Shown: one piece after another, positions 28,941 to 38,646 of the stretch
Numbering within the stretch: the stretch's first letter is position 1
Layout of the letters: every line of letters begins with the position of its first letter
Assembly: GCF_937997405.1 (NCBI RefSeq)
Contig: NZ_CALKTL010000086.1
Span: 16,766 to 80,765 of the forward strand
Direction: 5' to 3'
Length of the DNA stretch: 64,000 nucleotides
Source of the DNA: an uncultured Campylobacter sp.
GTDB taxonomy: Bacteria > Campylobacterota > Campylobacteria > Campylobacterales > Campylobacteraceae
Notes under the pieces: model-generated
What the model was told of the DNA's origin: nothing
The model's database searches: none
What the model saw: the letters and a program-made list of their open reading frames with translations, nothing else
Made by a program: the position numbers and the translations under genes

Positions 28941-30127
28941 GAAAAATTTCTTTGCTAATTTTAGGTCTTTGCGCTTTTTTAAACGCTGAGAATTTAAATT
29001 ACGCAAATTCAAACGCTACGAAACCCAACATCGCCGTGGTAAAAGAGCAAAATTCTACCGATTTGGCGATTAAAGAGCCAAAAAAAGGTGCGCAAAGCCC
29101 AAGCGCTAAAAAGCAAGCTGTAATGAGACCTGAAACATCTAAAAGTCCTACCGCAGCAATCCAAAAAAGCGCCGCAGAAGCTAATTCCAGTATTAAAGCA
29201 AGCGCCGCCAAAAAAGCCGTGAGCGCGCAGCTCTCGCAGACCGAAAAAAAAGCTCCTGCGCCCAAAGCGGGCATCGGTGCTCCTTCGCAGGTCATAAAAA
29301 CGGAACAAAACTCTTCTGCGCAGCCTTCAGCTGCGACGCTTCCGCCTCCTGATGAGTTACCGATTGTGCCAGAAGTAAGCGAGTCAAATTCTACAGTAGC
29401 GCAAAATTTTAAGGCGGCACAGAATTCTACAGCTCAAAATTCTACGGCGCAAAACTCCACTATGCAACAAAACGCGCAATCTGCTCCGCAAAATTCCAAT
29501 CCGACGCAAAGTTCCGCCGCCACGTCGCAAAATACTCCCGCGCCTAAAAATTTTACGCAGCAAACCTTTGCGCTTCCCTCCGACGCCCTTACGATCGAAA
29601 GCTTAATTGTGCGATATAGGGACGACGACGGGGTCCTGCACGAAAAGATCGTTGATATCAATCGCTCGATTGATTGGCACGATGACTTCGTGCTAAGCGC
29701 TAGCGCCAAACCCGCGCTACATAGGGCACTGGACGTCTCGGTTACTTCGACTGATCCAAATTTACAAAAGCAGGCCTCGCAAAGTGGCATCACGCCTAGC
29801 TTCGCGCCGCGCCTGGAGCTACCGCTAGAGACGCTTAAATTTGACGATGGACTAAAATTTGTCATCCGCAAAGACAGCGTGCAGCTCATCACCGCAGACG
29901 ATTTCAAAAGCTCTGACGCAAATGCTTCTGGCACGCTTGAAGCGGAGTTTTGGCGGCAAGATATCCCGCTTAGCGGCGCGAGCTTTGCTGTAAATATCGG
30001 CGGCTTTAGCGACATCAATGTCACTAAAGAGGACGGCTACTACCGCATCGGCGTGCGCTCGCGCGAGGGCAACCTCAGCATCAGACCCAAAGATGGCGGG
30101 TATTTGATTTACAAAAATTCTAATTAA
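28937..30127 (+). CDS. cgpA: AMIN-domain periplasmic protein, CgpA position
   Basis: 396 residues: signal peptide (LLILGLCAFLNAEN), a long Lys/Ala/Ser then Asn/Ser/Gln-rich linker (about 20-215) with NSTAQ-type repeats, and a C-terminal AMIN domain (SLIVRYRDDDG, LKFDDGLKFVIRK, GYYRIGVRSREG). AMIN domains bind septal or envelope components. By position it corresponds to C. jejuni CgpA, a known N-glycoprotein. By my count eight bacterial N-glycan sequons (D/E-x-N-x-S/T) occur, with Asn at 39, 83, 125, 151, 242, 329, 361 and 379. It overlaps the DivIC-like gene by 4 nt, suggesting a division-linked pair. Confidence 0.82.
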   Translation: MRKISLLILGLCAFLNAENLNYANSNATKPNIAVVKEQNSTDLAIKEPKKGAQSPSAKKQAVMRPETSKSPTAAIQKSAAEANSSIKASAAKKAVSAQLSQTEKKAPAPKAGIGAPSQVIKTEQNSSAQPSAATLPPPDELPIVPEVSESNSTVAQNFKAAQNSTAQNSTAQNSTMQQNAQSAPQNSNPTQSSAATSQNTPAPKNFTQQTFALPSDALTIESLIVRYRDDDGVLHEKIVDINRSIDWHDDFVLSASAKPALHRALDVSVTSTDPNLQKQASQSGITPSFAPRLELPLETLKFDDGLKFVIRKDSVQLITADDFKSSDANASGTLEAEFWRQDIPLSGASFAVNIGGFSDINVTKEDGYYRIGVRSREGNLSIRPKDGGYLIYKNSN

Positions 30128-30136
30128 GGAGAGACT

Positions 30137-30766
30137 ATGACACATTTAGAGATTATGAAATTTCGCCACGCGTGCAAAATTTTTGACGAGAACAAAAAAA
30201 TCGGCAAAGCAGATTTTGACGCCATTTTACAGGCAGGCATCTTAGCACCTAGTTCTACGGGGCTAGAGCAATGGGACCTTTTGGTTGTGCAAAACAAGGC
30301 GTTGCGCGAGCAGATCCGCGAAAAATCGTGGAATCAGCCGCAGATCACCTCGTGCTCACATCTGGTCGTGATTTTAGCAAAGATCAAGGACATAAAGCTA
30401 GGAAGTGATTATATCGAGCGAATGATTACACGCAGAAAAGACGAGGCGCCCAAATATATCGGCGACAGGCATAAATTTTATCAAGATTTTTTAAGCGGTT
30501 ATTTTCACAACGACGATGAGGAGCTATTTAATTGGTCGCACGCGCAGTGCATGTTTGCAGCACTTGCGATGATGAACGAGGCCGCAAGCCGCGGTATCGA
30601 CAGCTGCCCAATGGAGGGCTTTGATCGCGCAGCGCTCGGAGAGATTTTGAATCTAAAATGGAATGAGCGTCGCGTGGCGCTACTCGTGCCTTTCGGCTAC
30701 CGCGTAAATCCACAGCCGCAAAAGATCCGCCGCAGCATGGATGACGTAGTAAAGTGGATCGAATAA
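30137..30766 (+). CDS. Nitroreductase-family NAD(P)H oxidoreductase
   Basis: FMN-dependent enzyme of 209 residues. The family N-terminus KFRHACKIFDENKKI, the FMN-contact stretch ILAPSSTGLEQW and the C-terminal VALLVPFGYR are typical of NfsB/YdgI-type nitroreductases. Physiological substrate unknown (quinones or nitro compounds). ATG 9 nt after the AMIN gene stop, behind AAGGAG, so probably co-transcribed. Confidence 0.9.
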   Translation: MTHLEIMKFRHACKIFDENKKIGKADFDAILQAGILAPSSTGLEQWDLLVVQNKALREQIREKSWNQPQITSCSHLVVILAKIKDIKLGSDYIERMITRRKDEAPKYIGDRHKFYQDFLSGYFHNDDEELFNWSHAQCMFAALAMMNEAASRGIDSCPMEGFDRAALGEILNLKWNERRVALLVPFGYRVNPQPQKIRRSMDDVVKWIE

Positions 30767-30951
30767 GCTAGCAAGCGCTTTTGAAGTGTTAAGCTTGAGG
30801 CGCAATAAATTCCAAAGTTTAGTGCGAAAGCGTGGCGCGCGCATTTTTTAGGAATTTAACGTGCTTTAACTTTTTTTTCTCGCCCGCAAATTTTGTGCGG
30901 CGAGATTTAAAATTTTAAAAAATCACCGAAAATTTAAACGAAGGAGCGAGC

Positions 30952-32334
30952 GTGAAAAAAATGTGGGAAGGGCGCTTTAGCGAGGCAAGTTCGGCGCTTT
31001 TGGAGGAGTTTAATGCCTCGATCGGCTTTGATAGGGCGCTTTGGCAGGAGGATATCGCAGGCAGCAAGGCACACGCAAGAATGCTCGGCGCCTGCGGGAT
31101 CTTAAAGCAGGGCGAGAGCGAAAAGATCGTAGCGGGGCTTGATGCCGTATTTGAAGAGATAAAAAGCGGGAAATTTGAGTTTAAAACCGCCGACGAGGAC
31201 ATCCACATGGCGGTCGAAAAGCGCCTAAGCGAGCTCATCGGAAGCGATCTTGGCGGTAGGCTGCACACCGCGCGTAGCAGAAACGATCAGGTCGCGCTTG
31301 ATTTTCGTCTCTACGTGCTTAAAAGCGGCGCTGCTATAGCCGAAAAAATTCGCGAGCTAGTCGCCGCGCTGCTAGATATCGCTAGCAAGCACGCGGACAC
31401 GCTGATGCCAGGCTACACGCACCTTCAGCACGCTCAGCCCGTGAGCCTTGCCTATCATTTGCTAGCTTACGCGTTTATGTTTCGCCGCGACTGCGAGCGC
31501 TTTACTAGCTCGCGCGAGCGAAACAACCTCTGTCCGCTGGGCTCGGCTGCACTTGCCGGCACGCCGCACCCTATAAACCGCGAGCTGGTCGCGCAACAGC
31601 TAGGCTTTGCGGGAGTGACGCCAAACGCGATGGACAGCGTCAGCGACCGCGATTTCGCGCTGGAGATTTTGTTTAACGTAAGCGTGCTGATGACGCATGC
31701 GTCGCGCCTGTGCGAGGAGCTTATCTTGTGGAGCTCGCAGGAGTTCGGCTTTGTGGCGATCAGCGACGCGTACAGCACGGGCAGCTCGATCATGCCGCAG
31801 AAGAAAAACCCCGACGTCGCCGAGCTAATACGGGGCAAAACGGGGCGCGTAAACGGCAATCTCGTCGCGCTGCTAACGGTGATGAAGGGCTTGCCGCTAG
31901 CATATAACAAGGACATGCAAGAGGACAAGGAGGGCGTTTTTGATAGCGTCGCTACCGCGCTTGCGAGCCTTGAAATTTTAAAACAGATGCTAAAAACGGC
32001 TAAATTTAACGAGCAAAATATGCTAGCGATGACGCGCCGCGGGCACCTCACGGCGACCGATCTGGCTGACTATCTCGTGCGGGAGAAAAACGTGCCCTTT
32101 CGCCAGGCGCACTTCATTACGGGCAAGGTCGTGGCGTATGCGGAAAATTTGGGCCTAGATTTGAGCGAGCTAAACGCGCAGCAGCTTGCAAGCGTGGATG
32201 AAAGCTTAGACGCGGGAGCGGTTAAATTTCTTGATCTAAACGCTTCTAAAGAGACGCGCAAGTCGCAGGGAGGCACGGCAAATGAGAGCGTAGAGGCGCA
32301 GATTGAAATTTTAAACGAGTGGCTGAAAGGCTAA
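30952..32334 (+). CDS. argH: Argininosuccinate lyase
   Basis: Final step of arginine synthesis: argininosuccinate to arginine and fumarate. 460 residues. Signature [16 protein letters not shown] with the catalytic serine, plus [14 protein letters not shown] and the TPxxLQHAQP-type [15 protein letters not shown] start with AAGGAG upstream; an ATG three codons later is possible. Flanked by non-coding DNA on both sides, so likely monocistronic. Confidence 0.96.
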   Translation: MKKMWEGRFSEASSALLEEFNASIGFDRALWQEDIAGSKAHARMLGACGILKQGESEKIVAGLDAVFEEIKSGKFEFKTADEDIHMAVEKRLSELIGSDLGGRLHTARSRNDQVALDFRLYVLKSGAAIAEKIRELVAALLDIASKHADTLMPGYTHLQHAQPVSLAYHLLAYAFMFRRDCERFTSSRERNNLCPLGSAALAGTPHPINRELVAQQLGFAGVTPNAMDSVSDRDFALEILFNVSVLMTHASRLCEELILWSSQEFGFVAISDAYSTGSSIMPQKKNPDVAELIRGKTGRVNGNLVALLTVMKGLPLAYNKDMQEDKEGVFDSVATALASLEILKQMLKTAKFNEQNMLAMTRRGHLTATDLADYLVREKNVPFRQAHFITGKVVAYAENLGLDLSELNAQQLASVDESLDAGAVKFLDLNASKETRKSQGGTANESVEAQIEILNEWLKG

Positions 32335-33116
32335 ATTTAGAGGGCTAAGTACCGCACGGATGCTCGGGCAGAATTTAGTGCTAAGTTTGGGAGGGGTCGC
32401 GCTGATTGAGACCTGCGAAATAGACGGATGGGTCTCGATATCGAAATTTGAGAGCTAAAGCGGCGAAATTTTAAAATTTTACAGTTGTGGCTTTGGAATT
32501 TTTAAGGACCGAAGCGATGGAATTTTAAAATTCATAACTGCCATTTTGAAATTTCGCAGTCGTATCTTTTAAATTTTATAATTTCGGCGATCTGCGTGAA
32601 GGATACATGGGCTGGGCGAGACCGGGAGCGGCAGTGTTTTTAGGCACTCGCCGCAATCCGCGAAGTAAAATTAAAAATGGCGGCGCGCACGAAGCGGGCT
32701 TTAGATTAGGCGTTGCTTGAAACCATAAAATGAAATTTAAAAGATCTATCCCGCGTAAAAGCGCGCTTGAATTCGGCGCCTCGCCCGCGAGGTAGAATTT
32801 TAAAAAAGTATGCCGTCACGGAGCTGTTTAAGCGTAGCAAAAGACGCGAGTAAGCTTTGCGGCGAGTTTTTAATCGGCGCCGAGGGCGGCGCGGAGTAGA
32901 ATTGAATTTGAGCTCAAAGATTAATGACGGCGGATCGGATTTTTTTGGGAGCGGAATTTAATCAAAGTAAATTTAAGCGTTAAGCGGCGTGCACGTAATC
33001 TATAGGGCGCGAACTGAATTTAGTCGAAGCAAATCAAATAATATTTTCTTCGTTTCTACGCGTCGTGGAGGCATGGGCGAGGCTGAATCAAAGCAAATTT
33101 AAGCATGGAGGGCGTT
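32335..33116. other. Long gap between argH and hemD
   Basis: About 780 nt without a supported gene on either strand. It is packed with GAATTTTAAAATT-like words at irregular spacing and short complementary stretches. I see no decayed protein that I recognise, no tRNA and no clear promoter. Confidence 0.45.
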
Positions 33117-33749
33117 TTGATATATTTGGTGTCTAATACGAGATTTGATCATCCGCAGGTTAGGCAGCTTGCGGTCTGTGAGATAAAATTTCTCAAATTT
33201 AGCCTGCCTGCGCAGACGGGCGCGCTAATTTTTACCTCCAAAAATGCGGTGGCGGCGATAAAATTTAATGAAATTTTGCCTGATTTAGATACGCCCGTTT
33301 ACGCTATCGGCGAGCCGTGTGCGGCGGCTGCGCGCGAGTTTGGATTTCGCGACATTTATACGGCGCAGCACGGGCACGGAAATGAGTTTGCCGCCGAGAT
33401 CGCGCCGCTCTTGCAAGGCGCAGACGCGCTGTATCTGCGCGCGAGGCAGACGGTATCAAAGCTGGAGCAGATCCTGTCTAGCGCCGGCGTGTGGCTGCAA
33501 AGCGTGATCGCCTATGAAAATTGCGTCCTTAGCCTGCCTGCCGCCGCAAAGCCGCCGCGGGGCAGCACGCTGATTTTTACCTCGCCTAAGAACGTTCGCG
33601 GCTTTACCGCAAATTTCGGCTGGGACGGGAGCTATAAAGCGATCTGTATCGGTAGGACGACGGCGAGCGTTTTGAGCGAGTTTTGCGAGCCGATAATCTG
33701 CGAAAGAATGTCGATAAAATCCTGCGTCGATCTGGCGCTTTTGCCATAG
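33117..33749 (+). CDS. hemD: Uroporphyrinogen-III synthase
   Basis: Closes and inverts hydroxymethylbilane to uroporphyrinogen III in haem synthesis. 210 residues with the low-conservation HemD pattern: IYLVSNTRFD, LIFTSKNAV, VYAIGEPCAAAAREFG, LYLRA, and C-terminal FTSPKNVRGF and AICIGRTTAS. I prefer the TTG at 33117, 4 nt after GGAGGG, giving the family-like MIYLVSNT start, over an ATG at 33105 that lacks a site and overlaps the purine box. Product call rests on motif order; sequence identity in this family is low. Confidence 0.82.
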   Translation: MIYLVSNTRFDHPQVRQLAVCEIKFLKFSLPAQTGALIFTSKNAVAAIKFNEILPDLDTPVYAIGEPCAAAAREFGFRDIYTAQHGHGNEFAAEIAPLLQGADALYLRARQTVSKLEQILSSAGVWLQSVIAYENCVLSLPAAAKPPRGSTLIFTSPKNVRGFTANFGWDGSYKAICIGRTTASVLSEFCEPIICERMSIKSCVDLALLP

Positions 33750-33766
33750 TTTAAGCAAATTTTGAC

Positions 33767-33772
33767 TATAAT
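33767..33772 (+). promoter_or_regulatory. -10 box of the 6S/purD RNA
   Basis: Perfect TATAAT, 18 nt after hemD, with T-rich DNA upstream. It places transcription start at about 33778-33779, exactly at the 5' side of the RNA's closing stem. Confidence 0.65.
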
Positions 33773-33777
33773 TTTGC

Positions 33778-33974
33778 CCAAGCCTGGGTGAAGCGAGAGC
33801 GTTTTATATGAGGGTTCAACATATTTGTATAAGCGACGACGTGAGAGGTCCGTGTGACGCGGCTCGGCTCGAGCTTTTTTAAAGTTACGGGTTGCGACCT
33901 AGAGATTTTTCCTAGTTGCAAGATTGGCTTTGTTTGAGCCGATTCTTTTTACGCAACGCTCACTTGGGTTTTTT
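33778..33974 (+). ncRNA. ssrS: 6S RNA (purD RNA motif)
   Basis: A transcript from the TATAAT promoter would begin CCAAGCCTGGGTGAAGCG and end CAACGCTCACTTGGG plus a T-run. CCCAAG (33777-33782) pairs with CTTGGG (33963-33968), followed by six T (33969-33974). Inside, UGA-GCG pairs with CGC-UCA, and a stem GATTGGCT/AGCCGATT closes an inner hairpin. About 197 nt, directly upstream of purD: this is the position of the Epsilonproteobacterial purD RNA motif, which I recall being identified as 6S RNA in Helicobacter. It would sequester sigma70 polymerase. Confidence 0.75.
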
Positions 33975-33991
33975 ACGTTACGGAGGCTTCA

Positions 33992-35248
33992 TTGAATATC
34001 CTAATAATCGGCGGCGGCGGTAGAGAATACGCGATCGGGCTAAGACTTCGCGAGGATAAAAACGTTTTAAATCTGTATTTTGCTCCGGGAAACGGCGCGA
34101 CTAAGGCGCTCGGTAAAAATTTAGATTTAAAAGATTTTGATGAACTTGCGCTCTTTGCCAAAAACAACGACGTAGCTCTTACTATCGTGGGTGCCGAAGA
34201 GCCGCTTACAAAAGGTATCGTGGATATTTTCAAAGCGCAAGGTCTCGCGATATTCGGTCCTAGCGCTGCTGCGGCGAAGCTAGAGGGCTCTAAAGCCTAT
34301 ATGAAGGACTTTCTGGCGCGAAATCATATCAAAACCGCAAAATTTCTAAGCAGCGACGATCTATCCGAAATTTCAAAATTTATCGATACCCTAGACGGCC
34401 GCGTCGTGGTCAAAGCGGACGGCCTATGCGCTGGCAAAGGCGTCATCATCGCAAATTCCAAAGATGAAGCTAAAAAAGCCGCCGCGGATATGTTAAGCGG
34501 CGAAAGCTTCGGCGAAGCCGGCAAGCGCGTCGTCGTGGAGGAGTTTTTAGAAGGCTTCGAGCTGAGCTTTTTTGCGATCTGCGACGGGGAGAATTTCGTA
34601 AGCTTGCCCGTAGCGCAGGATCACAAAAAGCTTCTTGACGGCGATCTGGGCCCGAACACCGGCGGCATGGGAGCTTATGCGCCAAGCCCGCTAGCGGATG
34701 CCGCGCTGATAAAAAGAGTGCAGAGCGAGATCGTCGCACCCACGCTAAAAGGGATGCAGCAGCAGGGCGCGCCCTTTTGCGGCGTTCTATTCGTGGGGCT
34801 TATGATCGTAGGCGGCGAGCCTTACGTGCTGGAGTACAACGTCCGCTTCGGCGATCCGGAGTGCGAGGTTTTGATGCCGCTAATCGACGGAAATTTGAGC
34901 GAAATTTTATACAACGCCGCCGTAGGCAAGCTAAGTAGCATAAGCTTAAAAGAGCGATTCGCGGTGGGCGTCGTGATGGCTAGCGAGCGCTACCCTTACG
35001 GCTCTTCGCAGCCTGCTTTGATCGAAGTCGGCGAAATTCCCGCGGGAGCGCATATCTGCTACGCAGGCGTGAGCGAGCGGGAGGGGCAGATTTACGCTAG
35101 CGGCGGGCGCGTTTTGGTAAGCGTGGGCGTCGCGCAGAGCCTAAAACAGGCGCGCGATGCGGCTTACGCGCTGTGCAAAAATATAAAATTTAGCGGCGCG
35201 CAGTATAGGCGCGATATCGCGCACCAAGCCTTAAGAGATAAAATTTGA
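33992..35248 (+). CDS. purD: Phosphoribosylamine-glycine ligase (GAR synthetase)
   Basis: Second step of purine synthesis, making GAR, the substrate of PurN at 12.6 kb. ATP-grasp enzyme of 418 residues: N-terminal [47 protein letters not shown]-grasp [16 protein letters not shown] and C-terminal [18 protein letters not shown] start behind GGAGG, 17 nt after the 6S RNA T-run. It may be partly read through from the RNA promoter. Ends in a TTGA overlap with the RDD gene. Confidence 0.95.
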   Translation: MNILIIGGGGREYAIGLRLREDKNVLNLYFAPGNGATKALGKNLDLKDFDELALFAKNNDVALTIVGAEEPLTKGIVDIFKAQGLAIFGPSAAAAKLEGSKAYMKDFLARNHIKTAKFLSSDDLSEISKFIDTLDGRVVVKADGLCAGKGVIIANSKDEAKKAAADMLSGESFGEAGKRVVVEEFLEGFELSFFAICDGENFVSLPVAQDHKKLLDGDLGPNTGGMGAYAPSPLADAALIKRVQSEIVAPTLKGMQQQGAPFCGVLFVGLMIVGGEPYVLEYNVRFGDPECEVLMPLIDGNLSEILYNAAVGKLSSISLKERFAVGVVMASERYPYGSSQPALIEVGEIPAGAHICYAGVSEREGQIYASGGRVLVSVGVAQSLKQARDAAYALCKNIKFSGAQYRRDIAHQALRDKI

Positions 35249-35682
35249 TCGTCGCTCCGCTTAGCAAGCGCGTAATTGCGTTTAGTATCGACGAAGCGGT
35301 GAGCGTAACGCTTTTTGTGGTCGTGCTATTTGCTATCGACGAGCCAGAGCTTGTTGCAGCGGCGCAGAGCGGAAGCAATCTTGAGGTACAAAAGATCGCT
35401 TCAAAATTCATTTTGCATTACGCGATAATAAAATTTTTATATCAGGCGATTTTTGTCTATCTATACGGCGCGACGCTAGGCAAGCTTGCGGTTAAAATTT
35501 ATTGCGTCCGCGCCGACGGCAGCGCTATGGATATCACTACTGCAGCGATCCGCGCGGCGGTTAGGTTGATAAGCGAGATGATCTTTTATATGGGATTTTT
35601 GGTGGCGCTTTTTACGAACTCGCGTCAGAGCCTGCATGATATGGCGGCGAAAACATTGGTGGTAGAGATTGAAAAAGAGTAA
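35245..35682 (+). CDS. RDD-family membrane protein
   Basis: 145 residues. The Arg-Asp-Asp-type motif region [13 protein letters not shown] opens the first helix, and the second RDD hallmark [14 protein letters not shown] and RAAVRLIS is present. Three membrane helices. Function of single RDD proteins is uncertain; some are ion antiporters. TTG start overlapping the purD stop (TTGA), and its 3' end overlaps lptD by 14 nt. Confidence 0.82.
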   Translation: MIVAPLSKRVIAFSIDEAVSVTLFVVVLFAIDEPELVAAAQSGSNLEVQKIASKFILHYAIIKFLYQAIFVYLYGATLGKLAVKIYCVRADGSAMDITTAAIRAAVRLISEMIFYMGFLVALFTNSRQSLHDMAAKTLVVEIEKE

Positions 35683-37927
35683 AAAATTTAAAATTCTAGC
35701 GCTTAGTTTTAGCGCTCTTTTAGCAAGCAGTGCGAGCGCAAAGGTCCAAGACGTCGAGCTTATAGCAGATAATGTCGATAAAAATGGCTTTGTGACGGAG
35801 GCGAGTGGAAACGTAACGGTGTATTCGCAGGACTACTTTATCACTGCCGATCGCGCTACATACGACGAACAAAACGGCATCATCGAGCTTTTCGGCAACG
35901 TCAATGCAATGCGCGGCAGCAGCGAAACCACCCGCGCCGAATATGTCAAAATCGATCTGAAAAACGATAAGCAGGAAGCTGACGTAAATTTTATGATGGA
36001 CAAGGACTCTGAGCTTTGGATGCAAAACGACGCCAGCTGCAGCGATAGCGAGTATTACCGCGTGGAGGGCTCTAGCGTATCTAGCTGCAACGTTACCGAT
36101 CCTGATTGGCGCATCAAATTTAGTAGCGGCATGCTTAATAAAGAGAGCAAATTCCTCCATCTGTTCAATCCAAGATTTTACGTGGGTGATGTGCCGGTGC
36201 TCTATCTGCCGTATTTCGGCTTTCCGACCGACCGTACGCGTCGCACGGGCTTGCTGCCTCCCGAGGCCGGCTACATCAGCAAGGAGGGGATTTACTACAA
36301 GCAGCCGATCTATTTTGCGCCTTACGATAGCTGGGATTTTCAGCTCGATCCGCAGGTGCGCACGCGCAGGGGCTTTGGCGTATACGGGACATTTCGATTT
36401 ACGGAGTCGCCGTATTCTTACGGCGAGATTAGAGGCGGAGTTTTCGATAACTTCTCGCGAGCGCAAAAACGCCTCGAATACAAAAACGAGCGCCATCACG
36501 GCTTTGAAGTGCAATACGATCGCAGCAAGCTTGCAACCTATCTGCTAGACGGCGATCTGCGCGAAAATTTATGGATCGACTTTACTCAGCTAAACGACCT
36601 TGAATACTACGATCTGAAGGAAAAGGGAGGTCTTGGCAACGATGCGGATAATTCGCTCGTAACTTCACGGCTGAATTATTATTTGACCTCAGACGAGCAC
36701 TATTTTGGCGCTTACGGACGCTACTATATCGATACAAGCAAGCTAAACGCCGATAATACCTTCCGCAACGAAGATACCGTCCAAGAGCTTCCGACGCTGC
36801 AATATCATAAATTTAGCAATGATTTGGGACTGCCAAATTTAATCTATTCGCTTGATGCAAAGGCGCGTAATTACACCAGATGGGAGGGCGCGACTGCTCG
36901 CCAATACGAGTTTGACGTACCGATTAGTATAAGCACGCCGCTACTGGCGGATTATTTAAATTTCGCCTTTACCGAGCGAGTGTATATGACCAATATCGAT
37001 TGGCACGATAAATTCTACTACGCAAACGGAGATCTTGGCGAGGATAAAAGCACTTTCTACGCTAATCAATACACCGAGCTTTCACTCTACACCGACGTAG
37101 CCAGGGCTTACGATAGCTTGTATCATACGATGAGCTGGAGAGCGGATTTTAGAATTCCCGGATGGCAGCAAGGCGACATCGAGGATAGAATTTTAAAGTA
37201 TCATCAGTATAAATACGACCTTGCTCGCGGCGCAGTAGATCGTTCGCGGCTGGGTAACTTGCAAGACTCGCTTTATTGGGAGGATAACTTCTTAAGCGAG
37301 CTTAGTGACGAATACACTCACGAAAATGCAGCTTTAAGTATGACGCAGTTTTTCTATAATGAAGACGGACGTAAATTTTTACGCCATAGCGTCAAGCAGC
37401 GATATGACTTCGACGATCATGAGTTCGACGATTTAGAACACCGCATCGATGCGTATTTTGCAAATGGGCTAAATATCGGAAACCGCTTTACCTACTCGCA
37501 TAAATATAAAAGCTTCGATAAGGTCTATACCTACGCCAACTACTCCAACGACGATTTTAGCTTTGGACTTAGTCACGCTTACGAATACGAAAAGCTAAGC
37601 ATGGAGCCTAAACGCTATACGAAAGATAACTACGGCATCGTAAATGCTTCGGTAAATTTGCCTAGGAATAATAAAATTTTTGGGCGTTGGGATTACGACT
37701 TGGAGCGATCTTATTCTAAAATGTGGCGCGTGGGGCTTTCTCATACGCGCAAGTGTTGGAATTACTCTTTTGTGTATCAAGAGGATATCGAGCCTAAAAA
37801 TACCAGTACGACTGGCTACAGCAAAGCAAGCAAGGAGCGCGGAATTTACTTTCTCGTAAATTTCTATCCGTTCGGCGGAGTGGGGTATGATTTTTCGGTA
37901 GATAGCGAATACGGAAGCGAAAAATAA
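35669..37927 (+). CDS. lptD: LPS-assembly outer-membrane protein LptD
   Basis: Inserts lipooligosaccharide in the outer leaflet. 752 residues: signal peptide (ALSFSALLASSASA), an OstA/LptA-type beta-jellyroll (VELIADNVDKNGFVTEASGN, ADRATYDEQNGIIEL), then the C-terminal barrel with family motifs RFYVGDVPVLYLPYFGFPTD and GLLPPEAGYISKEG. Three or four cysteines (CSDSEYYR, SSCNV, RKCWNY) allow the disulphides typical of LptD. TTG start 14 nt inside the RDD gene. Essential partner LptE is not in the window. Confidence 0.92.
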   Translation: MKKSKKFKILALSFSALLASSASAKVQDVELIADNVDKNGFVTEASGNVTVYSQDYFITADRATYDEQNGIIELFGNVNAMRGSSETTRAEYVKIDLKNDKQEADVNFMMDKDSELWMQNDASCSDSEYYRVEGSSVSSCNVTDPDWRIKFSSGMLNKESKFLHLFNPRFYVGDVPVLYLPYFGFPTDRTRRTGLLPPEAGYISKEGIYYKQPIYFAPYDSWDFQLDPQVRTRRGFGVYGTFRFTESPYSYGEIRGGVFDNFSRAQKRLEYKNERHHGFEVQYDRSKLATYLLDGDLRENLWIDFTQLNDLEYYDLKEKGGLGNDADNSLVTSRLNYYLTSDEHYFGAYGRYYIDTSKLNADNTFRNEDTVQELPTLQYHKFSNDLGLPNLIYSLDAKARNYTRWEGATARQYEFDVPISISTPLLADYLNFAFTERVYMTNIDWHDKFYYANGDLGEDKSTFYANQYTELSLYTDVARAYDSLYHTMSWRADFRIPGWQQGDIEDRILKYHQYKYDLARGAVDRSRLGNLQDSLYWEDNFLSELSDEYTHENAALSMTQFFYNEDGRKFLRHSVKQRYDFDDHEFDDLEHRIDAYFANGLNIGNRFTYSHKYKSFDKVYTYANYSNDDFSFGLSHAYEYEKLSMEPKRYTKDNYGIVNASVNLPRNNKIFGRWDYDLERSYSKMWRVGLSHTRKCWNYSFVYQEDIEPKNTSTTGYSKASKERGIYFLVNFYPFGGVGYDFSVDSEYGSEK

Positions 37928-38646
37928 TGACGCCTAGAGCCGAGTTGATGTTTGAAAACCAAATCGACGCCGCGATGAAACTTTCAGAAATTTTACCCGC
38001 TACCGTGATCAAAAACGAAAATTTTCTAATAATCGCCCAGTCACTAGAGTCGCTTCCTATCGCAAACCATCTTGCTCTAAAATTAGGGCTTGCTTATGAG
38101 TTTTTATTTACAGAACCCGTTTTAGCGCCAAATAATCCTGAATGTGCGATCGCGTGCGTAAGCGAAACCCAAGAGATCGTGATGGTGGATGAGCTCGTGC
38201 GAAGCTTCGGCATCAGCCTGGATTATGTTTACGGACAGGCAAACAGACTTTATGAGGAGAAAATTTTAAAAAATATGTATAAATTTCGCAAGGGCGAGCT
38301 TTTGGGAAATTTGGAGAAAAAAAACGTCATCTTGGTAGATGAGGGGTGTGAGAGCGGGCTGACCGCGCTTACTTGCATAAAGACGCTCGTAAGCTTAAAC
38401 GCCAAAGCGATCTTTTATGCCACGCCCGTTATCGGCAGCGATAATGCAGACGAGATCGCCATGCTAGTAGATGGAATTTATGCCGTTCACAAGATCAGAG
38501 ACTTTGTGAATGTGGATTTTTATTACAAAGAGAAAACGCTCTCAAGCGCGGAGGAGATAATGCAAATTTTAAACAAATGCCCGCTTTATCTGCCGTTTCA
38601 CGAGACTAACAAAAACAAGGAGAAAATTAATGCAGTGCAAAATTGA
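37927..38646 (+). CDS. Phosphoribosyltransferase-domain protein
   Basis: 239 residues of a type I phosphoribosyltransferase fold. The PRPP-binding motif is [14 protein letters not shown], with a flexible loop region before it. Substrate unknown; in C. jejuni an equivalent gene also precedes pnp as I recall. ATG overlaps the lptD stop by 1 nt, and its end overlaps pnp by 17 nt, so it sits in the middle of a coupled run. Confidence 0.78.
   Translation: MTPRAELMFENQIDAAMKLSEILPATVIKNENFLIIAQSLESLPIANHLALKLGLAYEFLFTEPVLAPNNPECAIACVSETQEIVMVDELVRSFGISLDYVYGQANRLYEEKILKNMYKFRKGELLGNLEKKNVILVDEGCESGLTALTCIKTLVSLNAKAIFYATPVIGSDNADEIAMLVDGIYAVHKIRDFVNVDFYYKEKTLSSAEEIMQILNKCPLYLPFHETNKNKEKINAVQN

Noticed and set aside
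33923..33951. Hairpin plus T-run that looks like a terminator in front of purD
   Set aside because: It lies inside the 6S/purD RNA, whose closing stem and stronger T-run are further downstream; probably an internal arm.
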